NCBI GenBank assembly: GCA_964556665.1
Contig: CAZKXU010000022.1
Location: 1 to 37,713 of the forward strand
DNA: 37,713 bases
Direction of reading: 5' to 3'
Source: CAZKXU01 sp964556665
GTDB taxonomy: Bacteria > Bdellovibrionota_C > UBA2361 > CAZKXU01
Program-made: the position numbers and the translations under genes
Shown here: positions 16,447 to 24,580 of the stretch, piece by piece
Numbering within the stretch: position 1 is the first letter of the stretch
How the letters are laid out: the number at the start of each line of letters is the position of its first letter
The notes under the pieces: generated by a model
The model's database searches: none
What the model saw: the letters and a program-made list of their open reading frames with translations, nothing else
Told to the model about the DNA's origin: nothing

Positions 16447-17727
16447 TCAGGCCGATCGCTGGATTAGCTCTGTTACTAGGGATTCAGCCCGTTCAAAAAT
16501 AGTCCCTGGATCCTCGTCCGAGAGCTGTTGCGCTAGGGTAAGAGCAGCCGTTCTATTACCGGCGTTAAGCAAAGTTCTAAGGTTAGCGTAACTTAAAATA
16601 CTAATCTCAGGATAGGCTTCACTTAGTTCACGAACTAAGGTTGCTCCGGCACTAGTACGTACTAAATGATCGTAGCGTAGTGATGCCAATATCGCATGAC
16701 ACGCAAGCTCGTCATCCAGCTTGTCTTGATTGTGCATACCGATACTTGCAGATTTTAGCGCTTCAGCTAATACCTTAACAGTAAAGGCCGTGTTCCCTAT
16801 TCTTTCAAAACGGTAACTTAGAACATTAAAGTTCATCAATGAAGCAAAATTTCTATACGGAGATGGAACGCTCTGTAGCTCTTCTAGAATATTTAGTATA
16901 GCGTCGGCACGGTGTTGCCGAGTGTGATACTGTAGCACCTCCGATCTACCTTCAAGCGCTATAGATGCAGCTCGCGACTTATTATTTACTAACTGACTTA
17001 TCAGATCTGCTGCCTGTTCTACATTATTTCTATCGTATCCTAGATAATGCTTGCCTTCAGTAAAGAGCTCATCAAGACCGTTTCCGCAACGCTCTGTAAG
17101 TAACGGCGCCCCGCAAATCATCGCTTCAAAAACTCTAAAATTGAGATCGCTCTTCACCGTTTGATTAACTACGACCTCGGCATGCGGAAATATCTTCCAC
17201 CACTCTCCCATCGTACAATGAAGCTTAACTCTTTTTCCTAGCTCTTCGAAGAACTTTGCTCGATCCGGATTGAGATTGGAATCAAGATTGCCGACAAACA
17301 CCGCTTCATATTTTTTATGCATGCTTGGTTCGGCATTACGTGTAGCCCAGAGCGGCATCCACTGCGGAGCTGCACCAACTGCTTCAAACTCAGGGATATA
17401 ATCCTTCTGTGCTACTAAAGTCGCATCAAAAAGGTGCGCAAGATATCTGTGCAAGACTATATGATGATGTGCATCGACAGAATAAAAAAGGGAGGGGATA
17501 CCCTTCTCCTCGATGCCATTAATCATGAGTGGACTACTATTATCTAGAAAAACGATCCGATCTGGACGAAAGCCGTTAGGCAGAGATTCAAATACGGTAT
17601 CTATATGAAGTAATGGCATCTTTAGAACGACATCAAGATGACTTGCAATACCGCAAGTAACGACCTCATGACCAGCCTTGCGCCACTCATCGGCAAACCA
17701 GTCTTGATTCAAGATCAGAATCTTCAT
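16447..17727 (-). CDS. CgeB-like family glycosyltransferase with helical C-terminal tail
   Basis: The start is the ATG at 17727 (MKILILNQDWFADEW), preceded by GAGGAA (17735-17740) at 7-nt spacing. A longer frame reaching 17757 would begin inside palindrome A3 and is rejected. Length 426 residues. The N-terminal half is a Rossmann-like GT-B domain; the C-terminal GT part holds YEAVFVGNLDSNLNPDR and FRVFEAMICGAPLLTERCGNG followed by ELFTEGKHYLGYD, the donor-binding pattern of CgeB-type/group 1 transferases. After about residue 300 comes an alpha-helical tail resembling TPR-type helices. It lies 114 nt downstream of the giant glycosyltransferase, in the same direction, and probably acts in the same surface-glycan or protein glycosylation pathway. 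Sugar donor and acceptor are unknown. Confidence 0.87.
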   Translation of the reverse strand: MKILILNQDWFADEWRKAGHEVVTCGIASHLDVVLKMPLLHIDTVFESLPNGFRPDRIVFLDNSSPLMINGIEEKGIPSLFYSVDAHHHIVLHRYLAHLFDATLVAQKDYIPEFEAVGAAPQWMPLWATRNAEPSMHKKYEAVFVGNLDSNLNPDRAKFFEELGKRVKLHCTMGEWWKIFPHAEVVVNQTVKSDLNFRVFEAMICGAPLLTERCGNGLDELFTEGKHYLGYDRNNVEQAADLISQLVNNKSRAASIALEGRSEVLQYHTRQHRADAILNILEELQSVPSPYRNFASLMNFNVLSYRFERIGNTAFTVKVLAEALKSASIGMHNQDKLDDELACHAILASLRYDHLVRTSAGATLVRELSEAYPEISILSYANLRTLLNAGNRTAALTLAQQLSDEDPGTIFERAESLVTELIQRSA

Positions 17728-17740
17728 GAGATCATTCCTC

Positions 17741-17815
17741 ACTGGGACCGCGGGCATCTTGCCCGCTACAGACTACCTGCAACTTCGTCTGCGGACTGGA
17801 AGTCCGCAGTCCCAG
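17741..17815. repeat. Family A palindrome, copy A3, inside the glycosyltransferase operon
   Basis: The left hairpin is GCGGGC/GCCCGC; the right hairpin is GCGGAC/GTCCGC (about 17790-17806), a compensated change relative to other copies. The outer arms ACTGGGAC and GTCCCAG still pair. The left end directly abuts the Shine-Dalgarno of the downstream glycosyltransferase gene (17735-17740), so folding could affect its translation or its share of the transcript. Confidence 0.85.
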
Positions 17816-17841
17816 CACAGCAAGGTTCAGTGTTTTCCACC

Positions 17842-20800
17842 CTAGCGCATCCCTGCCGCAACCGCATTACGTTCATTCATTTTAACTTCAATCATTTCGC
17901 GTAGCTCTATGGCCTTACTATGATCCACTTCGAAGATCATAATCTTACTTACCTCACTTAATGCCTCTTCGTATCGACCACGTGCGAATAAGCAGCCTGC
18001 TAGTGAATATATAAAATTAAGATCTGCTGGGTGCATATCTAAATACTCGCGCAGTACTTGCTCTACCTGATCTAACCGCTTTAACGGATAACCAAGCTCG
18101 ATTATACCAAGTAATGCCCGTACGTTCTCAGGATTACTCTTTAGTGCTTGGCGATAATAACCCCAAGCTTTATCAGAATCACGATCGCCGTGCAGTGCTA
18201 CTATTCCAAGACCAGCAAATGCAACATCATATCCTGGTCGTGAAGAAAGAGCCTCCTCAAACAACTGCTTGGCCATATTCCAATCACCGGAGTTTGCAGC
18301 TAACGCACCCTTACCAGACAATGCCCGCGCTGCTTTTGGATTACGAGCGAGAATATCATTATAAATCCTCTCTGCCTCGGTCAGGTTTCCTTCTATCACC
18401 GCAAGCTCTGCCTGCAGAGCAGTAGCTGTCTCTTTTTGCTCAGTACTGGCTGATGTATTCATCAAAATCGAGGTACATCCACTTCTAACCTCGGTTAAAT
18501 TTCTCTTTCGCTTTTCATCTTCTAGTCTCAACAGCTCCACATCAAGATTAAGCGGAACAGCCTGATAGCTACGACTTTCACTTCTTAGTGGAGTGGCAGA
18601 AATGGATTCTGTATTATGTAACGGAATAGTTCCAGGCATTGTAACTGGAATCACTGGAGCTACGATATTTGGCTTAGCTCGCGACTCCTCGAGTATGCGC
18701 ATAAGCTGCTTTACTCCAAGATGATCCGGCATCTCAGGTATTAATTTTGTAATAATTGCCTCTGCACCTACCAGATCCCCCATTTTATACATACAACCTG
18801 CCAGGCAGTATTGCATCTCTTTATCCTGAGGATGGATCTCTGCCCAGGTTTTTAATGCCTTTAGAAGATCATCAAATCGATTTAGTCGATATGAGCACTC
18901 TAGAAGCTGTCTTATACTTACAAGATTATCCGCATCAAAAGAGAGAGAGCTAATAAAATAATTATAAGCCTCCTGCACATTATTCTCCATTAGCTCACAC
19001 ATTCCATAACCACTCAAGGAACGTGAGTCTGAAGGTTGCACTGAAAGTGCCTGTCTTAGATAATGCTTGGCTTCTGATATTTTCCCCTCTGCAAGATATA
19101 TGGCCCCGCGACTCCTAAGCAGCCTAAGATTATTAGGCATTGATTTCTCAGCCTCTGCCAACAACGCCTGAGACTGCGCATATTCCCTCTGCCTCGCAAG
19201 ATTTTCAGCGCGCTCTAGCAGTTCATCTACATTCACGTCTGAGTTGGTGTGAGTTTCCGTACTCACGGAATTACGCCCTAGAATCTTCTGATAGGATTGC
19301 CAAGTAGTATCAATGAAAGCTTCCCAGCTAAATGAACATGCAAGTTCCTTCAATCCAGTTTTACGTGGTGCATAATAGGCTCCCATGACGGCATTATAAA
19401 TTGACTTTTCATCCGCTGGATTGCAGTAAAAGGCCCTGTCTCCAAGATAATCGGAGGCAGTTCCATTATCACCAACCACTACATTGCAGCCATGGGCAGC
19501 AGCTTCAAGCGAAACTAAGCCAGGCAGTTCAAACCAGCTAGGAAGAGCATGCACTCTCGCAGCTGCATATGCGGCTGCTAACATTTCACTACTGATACGA
19601 TCTAAAATGATCGTTCTGCCTTTCCGTTTAAATTGCTTAACCGCCGCAAGGTAATCCGGCTGATACGAGAATCCGCCACCTGCTAGTACTACTGCAATCT
19701 CTTCATTCTCCAAAGCCTTTAACAACATCAGCTGATTTTTGCGACTCTCAATTCTACCCACACACAGTACAAAATCCTTAACTCCATACTCCCGCTCAAA
19801 TAGAGCAGCATCCCCTTTTGCGCCTACCTCACAACCATATTTAGTTTCAATAATTTCAGCACTACCTGGATAATCACGTCTAATAATATCACTTTCAACT
19901 CTGCCACTTGTGTAAAGTGCTGTTGCATTTGCCGCAGTCCAACTATTATCGAATTTTGGTGCAGGTTGCACAGCAACTGCATGCATTATACTATTTCGAT
20001 ACCATTCCCGATCCTGGGAGTGTCCAACATATTGCTGCAACCTATCTGCTGCCACAAGTGACTGTGTATGAAAAGAAGGAACATCTTCGGAGAGTGTTGT
20101 AACCACAAATGGAGTATTTGCAGCTTTTGCTCTTTCTCCAAGAGCCTTTAAATAGCTCGGCATAACGAAATTGAAGAGGTGCACGATGTCATACTGTGCT
20201 GGATCCGCTCGCCCTTCCAGATCCACGCTGACCTCCGCGCCGCGGGCCTTAAGACCCGCCGTCAACCTCTCCATCAGCACTGTGTCACCGCCGCGCTGAG
20301 TATAGGCATTAGTACGGTTTTGTATTAGTACCTTAATGGCTCTACCATCATCCGTGGATTTTCTATTCACTTCACACTCCTTGTTAAGTAAAGGGATAAA
20401 CGACAAATTTTTAAATATCTTAAGCACTTTCTGAGCACTACGGCTCCAGCTATGTTCGTTTGAGTACGCAATAGATGCTTTTAGAATAGATGCTCTTAGT
20501 TTTTCGTTTGTAACAAGTGCTTCGACAGCCAAGGCTGCCGGGAAGCCTCCACTTATTCTAAAGACAGAGTCTGCAAAAGGAACAAATGGAGGAGCTACTG
20601 ATGCTGCCACAAGCGCTCCTGCTCCAACTGCAAGTGAGCAGGCGCCAGATGCTTCATAATAATCTGAGCGGTAGTTCATCAGGACTACATCTGCTGCCGC
20701 TAAATACGTGGAAAGCTCCGCATCAGGGAGAAACTCTGTTACCCATCTGATCAAATGATCGATCTTGGCCTCAGCAGCAGCCTTCTTCAATTCATCATAA

Positions 20801-22575
20801 TATTGCTTGGCCTGTGGGTGTTCTGAGTTTACCTTGCCTACTATAAATCCGCGCGCTTTAACCCCTTTTCTACTTAGATGGAGCACCGCCTCTAGTACTC
20901 CTTCCATCCCCTTATTAGGCTGGATAAATCCAAAGGAGAGAATCATATTCTCATCCTCTGCTACTCCTATTTTCTGTCTAAAACTAGCCTTGTCTGCGCT
21001 GCTAAAAGATTGAATATGTACACCGTGCGTTAGGACTGAGATTTTTTCTGCTGGCGCATCGTTTGCTACTACCTGCACCTTATTCTCCGCCGAATGGACC
21101 AGGATATGATCGACGTTCGCCGCAATTCTTCTTAAATCCTCCCGTACAGTATAGGTAGTATGCAGCTGCAATACTACCTTTACTCCGGAGGAACGAATAG
21201 AGCTCAAAAATTTTGAGAATGCCTCTGTAGGAAAAGGTCCATAATCATGGAAGTTTAGATAAATTAACCCGAGATTGTTCTCATAGATCTCGTTTTCCAA
21301 TTGCGCATAATCGCTCGAACCCTTACTCCAGCAGCGTCGCACATAGGGCTCATCTGTTGCAGTCAATTTTACCCCTTGTTCAGACAATACGAGAAATGAA
21401 CCTTGTGGAAATCCGCTGCATAGATACTTTGCGTATGTAGCAAGCCCACACTCCTGATTCCAGGTTGTAAGCACTCCAAATCTCTTAGCTTTGCTCTGTG
21501 CTGGTAGTCCCGCGCGGTTACATAATTCGGCTATAGCTGCAGCGGTCTTAGCCCAGGTAAAGCGCGGCCGTGCCATCCATAGTGCTGCTTCTGACATACT
21601 TTTTAACTTAGATGGATTAGAAAGTAACTCATCCAAAGCCTGCACTAATTCATTTTCACTGACTTCACTTAATAGCATTCCGGTTTCACCAGGAGTGATC
21701 GTCTCAGCTATGCCACCAACATTGAAACCTACGACTGGGCATCCGCATACCTGCGCCTCTACTGCAGTAAGCGGAAAGGAGTCGAACCAACGAGATGGAA
21801 TTACACATGCTCCAGCGGTACGAAAAGCCTCAGCAACTACTGCTTGTGAAACAGCGCCATGGAACTTGATATCCGGAATCTGCTTTTCGATTGCGACATG
21901 ATCAAAGAAATCACTTCGTCCCCACATAGTTGAGGAGCCATAGATGTCAAGTTTTGCATCTGTGTGCTTTCCTTTTATTTTTGCAAATGCACTGATCAGG
22001 ATATCGATCCCTTTATCCATTACCAGAGCGCCTACAAAAACAATCCGTTTAAAATCACGATCGGCAGACACACCTTCTCTGAAAATTTCAAGGTCTGCTC
22101 CATTATTAATCACTGTGACGCGAGCGCAAGGAGCACCAGCCTGCACGAAGAGGGACTTTTGTGCTTCAGAAACGCAAACTACATTATCAGCAACACGACA
22201 TAGAATTTCAGGACTGATGCCTGCAGCAGTGCCGCTAGGATCATGCGCCATAAAGGTACGGCTTAGGCAGAGAGGCTCTGCGAGTGATTGCATGATCGCC
22301 TGAGCGCGACAGGAAACGATGAGATGATAGTACCCCAACTCCCGTGCACGGGTGAGAATCGAGCCTACATCATAATTTGGCCCGAGATCCCAGTACTCAA
22401 CTCCATCAATCACCTCTTCACACTGATTTTTAAGCTGCGCTGCAGTTACTACACGTGAGCCGTCCTTAGCGAGCGCACGCGCCAAGGCCAGTGTCGCCAT
22501 TTCGGCACCACTTGAGACCCCGTGTGGATCAATCGGATGATCCTTATGTATAAGTAAGTAGCTAATATTACTCAA
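17842..22575 (-). CDS. Giant protein with three GT4-type glycosyltransferase modules and TPR repeats
   Basis: 1577 residues. Module 1 (1-362) has the GT4 donor-site pattern: FVGALVMDKGIDILISAF, then PSRWFDSFPLTAVEAQVCGCPVVG. Module 2 (362-740) is more divergent (FGFIQPNKGMEGVLEAV; YRSDYYEASGACSLAVGAG). Module 3 (745-1100) has VGRIESRKNQLMLLKAL and LPSWFELPGLVSLEAAAHG. TPR repeats follow (about 1112-1290), then a Pro/Ser/Thr-rich linker (about 1295-1370) and a second TPR array (about 1375-1565). No signal peptide or membrane span is seen, so it is cytoplasmic. The start is TTG at 22575, preceded by AAGG (22582-22585) at a 6-nt spacing; the upstream ATG frame closes at once. Several sugar transfers in one chain and TPR binding of the acceptor or a partner are inferred. 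No frameshift is seen across the module joins. Confidence 0.9.
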   Translation of the reverse strand: MSNISYLLIHKDHPIDPHGVSSGAEMATLALARALAKDGSRVVTAAQLKNQCEEVIDGVEYWDLGPNYDVGSILTRARELGYYHLIVSCRAQAIMQSLAEPLCLSRTFMAHDPSGTAAGISPEILCRVADNVVCVSEAQKSLFVQAGAPCARVTVINNGADLEIFREGVSADRDFKRIVFVGALVMDKGIDILISAFAKIKGKHTDAKLDIYGSSTMWGRSDFFDHVAIEKQIPDIKFHGAVSQAVVAEAFRTAGACVIPSRWFDSFPLTAVEAQVCGCPVVGFNVGGIAETITPGETGMLLSEVSENELVQALDELLSNPSKLKSMSEAALWMARPRFTWAKTAAAIAELCNRAGLPAQSKAKRFGVLTTWNQECGLATYAKYLCSGFPQGSFLVLSEQGVKLTATDEPYVRRCWSKGSSDYAQLENEIYENNLGLIYLNFHDYGPFPTEAFSKFLSSIRSSGVKVVLQLHTTYTVREDLRRIAANVDHILVHSAENKVQVVANDAPAEKISVLTHGVHIQSFSSADKASFRQKIGVAEDENMILSFGFIQPNKGMEGVLEAVLHLSRKGVKARGFIVGKVNSEHPQAKQYYDELKKAAAEAKIDHLIRWVTEFLPDAELSTYLAAADVVLMNYRSDYYEASGACSLAVGAGALVAASVAPPFVPFADSVFRISGGFPAALAVEALVTNEKLRASILKASIAYSNEHSWSRSAQKVLKIFKNLSFIPLLNKECEVNRKSTDDGRAIKVLIQNRTNAYTQRGGDTVLMERLTAGLKARGAEVSVDLEGRADPAQYDIVHLFNFVMPSYLKALGERAKAANTPFVVTTLSEDVPSFHTQSLVAADRLQQYVGHSQDREWYRNSIMHAVAVQPAPKFDNSWTAANATALYTSGRVESDIIRRDYPGSAEIIETKYGCEVGAKGDAALFEREYGVKDFVLCVGRIESRKNQLMLLKALENEEIAVVLAGGGFSYQPDYLAAVKQFKRKGRTIILDRISSEMLAAAYAAARVHALPSWFELPGLVSLEAAAHGCNVVVGDNGTASDYLGDRAFYCNPADEKSIYNAVMGAYYAPRKTGLKELACSFSWEAFIDTTWQSYQKILGRNSVSTETHTNSDVNVDELLERAENLARQREYAQSQALLAEAEKSMPNNLRLLRSRGAIYLAEGKISEAKHYLRQALSVQPSDSRSLSGYGMCELMENNVQEAYNYFISSLSFDADNLVSIRQLLECSYRLNRFDDLLKALKTWAEIHPQDKEMQYCLAGCMYKMGDLVGAEAIITKLIPEMPDHLGVKQLMRILEESRAKPNIVAPVIPVTMPGTIPLHNTESISATPLRSESRSYQAVPLNLDVELLRLEDEKRKRNLTEVRSGCTSILMNTSASTEQKETATALQAELAVIEGNLTEAERIYNDILARNPKAARALSGKGALAANSGDWNMAKQLFEEALSSRPGYDVAFAGLGIVALHGDRDSDKAWGYYRQALKSNPENVRALLGIIELGYPLKRLDQVEQVLREYLDMHPADLNFIYSLAGCLFARGRYEEALSEVSKIMIFEVDHSKAIELREMIEVKMNERNAVAAGMR

Positions 22576-22790
22576 AATTCACCTTGCTCCCATCTCAATA
22601 CGGTGAAAATACCATTATGCGAAGAGTATAGTTATGCAAGTGGTGTGCAATAATTCTAGGTCTCACTGTCTTACTAACTAATTGAATTATCACATGTTTT
22701 AAGTTGATACCGATTGCCCTCTGTCAATTTTTCGACACTGAATGTCTGCTCATCTTTTGATTGCAAATGAATTCTGATATCCTGGCTTGC

Positions 22791-22796
22791 TATAAC
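22791..22796 (+). promoter_or_regulatory. Candidate extended -10 for the membrane-protein pair
   Basis: TGC precedes TATAAC (22788-22796), an extended -10 form, about 18 nt before the ATG at 22814. The rest of the 238-nt divergent space (22576-22813) shows no other convincing feature. Confidence 0.3.
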
Positions 22797-22813
22797 TTAG
22801 TTTTAAACAAACG

Positions 22814-24580
22814 ATGGAACCAGCAGGAAATATTACGAATTACGATAGAGCATCCTCTCTCTCTCTAGTGACAAAGCCTCCTTCCAGATTTTCAATTAGT
22901 AGTGCGCTCTCATTTTCCTTCTTAATCTTCTACTGCTACTTATTCTATGCTGATGTCGCCCCCTACTGGTTTAATCCTAAATGGACAACCGACGACGCTC
23001 TGCAGCAGATCTACCCTTTTCACGCCGCTTACCACCCACAGATCTTTAAGAACGACCTGATTACGGAGGTGATGCTGGGCTACCTGCCACCGATCCACTA
23101 TTGGATCTCCTACGGCACCACTCTCTTAACCCATGATCCGATCATGATGGGCCACTGGGTAATGTTACTGCAGGTGGCACTAAGCTCAATTTTTCTCTTT
23201 CTAGCAGTACATACCTGGGCAGGCTTCGCTCCTGCTTGCTTCGCCGTAGCGTGGCTCCTACACACCCGACATATTATGCAGCGCTTAACTGCAGGACTTC
23301 CACGCGGCTGGGCAGCAGTTGTTTTTACAGCCTATCTTTTTTGCCTAGCGAAAAATAATCATCGCGCTGTGCTTTTCACAATTTTAGTTGGATGCCTGCT
23401 CCATCCTCCTGCTACTTTTCTTATAGCTTTAAGTTATGGCCTCTTTCTTTGCTGGAAGCTCTTGAGAGTAGAAACACGCTCGTTACACCTAAAACCGTTC
23501 ATTCAGCTCCTCCTTGCCGCCCCGATCTTTCTCGTAGTTACGCTATATGTTCTGCATCGCCCCGAGTATATAGGTACGATGGTCTCGTATGAGCAGGCAT
23601 CAAAAATGGTTGAATTTCAGAACCCGGACGGGAGATTCCCATTTGTGCCGCTACTCGAGCCCTGGCACGAGATCAGAATGTACGGTTTTCAGGCTTTTAT
23701 CTCGCGCTTCTATAACCCTGGCAAAATTTTAAAAGGTTATGCCCCGCAGATACTAATCGGCCTTTTATCTATGCTCTTAATCTTTCAAAGGATTAAAAAA
23801 AGGGAGCTCATCGATGCAAAACTAATAACTTTTCTGATCGGAGCGCTAACTGTCTATTTTCTCTCTCGCTTACTGGCCTTTAAACTCTACGTACCAAACC
23901 GCCATCTCCAGTTTCCGTTAGCGATCTTTTTTATTACCACCTTTACCGTAGCAACCTGGCGGCTCTTTGCGGGAAGGCACAACCGCGCATGGCGTGGCAT
24001 TGTTGGTTTGACACTCTTAGGCGCTTTTATTTTCACACTTTCTGGCAACGGTCTTCAAGGAACAGCCAACTTTAATTGGGAAACGGACAAGCGCGGAGGC
24101 GTGTATGAGTGGATAAAAAATAATACTCCTCAGAACGCCCTGATTGCCGGAGATCCTACCCATATTGATGGCGTTCAACTTATTGGAATGAGAAGAGCTT
24201 ACGCAACAACTGAAACAGCTCATCCGTTTTATGATATTTACTACAAGGAGATGCGGCGCAGACTTGAGATCTCACTGCGTGCTCATTTTGCTCGTGATTT
24301 GAATGAGCTGTTAACCTTATTAGAGCCTGAAAAGATAGACTACTTTGTCTTCAAGCGCGCGCAATTTTATCCGGAGGCTTTACAGAGCGCATACTACTAT
24401 GAGCCCTTTAAGGAACTGGTTAAATTACTTGGCTCGCGCCAAACTTCGGAGTACGCCTACCGCCAACTGCCAAAGGATGTTAATTTGGTGCAGTCGCCAT
24501 ATATGCCCTTTAAGGACCGTTATTCAGCAATAGTTGATCTTAAAAAACTAAAAGCTTTTTTGGATAAAAAAACAAAGTGA
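22814..24580 (+). CDS. Multi-pass membrane protein, GT-C-like, unassigned
   Basis: 588 residues with about ten to eleven hydrophobic segments, the first near 32-48 (FLIFYCYLFYADVAPYW). The first large loop has an acidic pair, WTTDDALQQIYPFH (about 57-70), in the position where GT-C transferases carry their catalytic Asp/Asp or Asp/Glu. After the last span (about 410) comes a soluble C-terminal domain (about 425-588) starting GGVYEWIKNNTPQNALIAGDP, a pattern seen in periplasmic tails of GT-C and YfhO-like proteins. The next gene overlaps its stop by 4 nt (GTGA) and is a GT39-like protein, which supports lipid-linked sugar transfer. No named family is recognised with confidence. Confidence 0.82.
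   Translation: MEPAGNITNYDRASSLSLVTKPPSRFSISSALSFSFLIFYCYLFYADVAPYWFNPKWTTDDALQQIYPFHAAYHPQIFKNDLITEVMLGYLPPIHYWISYGTTLLTHDPIMMGHWVMLLQVALSSIFLFLAVHTWAGFAPACFAVAWLLHTRHIMQRLTAGLPRGWAAVVFTAYLFCLAKNNHRAVLFTILVGCLLHPPATFLIALSYGLFLCWKLLRVETRSLHLKPFIQLLLAAPIFLVVTLYVLHRPEYIGTMVSYEQASKMVEFQNPDGRFPFVPLLEPWHEIRMYGFQAFISRFYNPGKILKGYAPQILIGLLSMLLIFQRIKKRELIDAKLITFLIGALTVYFLSRLLAFKLYVPNRHLQFPLAIFFITTFTVATWRLFAGRHNRAWRGIVGLTLLGAFIFTLSGNGLQGTANFNWETDKRGGVYEWIKNNTPQNALIAGDPTHIDGVQLIGMRRAYATTETAHPFYDIYYKEMRRRLEISLRAHFARDLNELLTLLEPEKIDYFVFKRAQFYPEALQSAYYYEPFKELVKLLGSRQTSEYAYRQLPKDVNLVQSPYMPFKDRYSAIVDLKKLKAFLDKKTK

Noticed and set aside
17728..17757. Ten-codon N-terminal extension of the CgeB-like glycosyltransferase
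   Set aside because: It is encoded by palindrome A3 and its flank; the ATG at 17727 has a good GAGGAA site.
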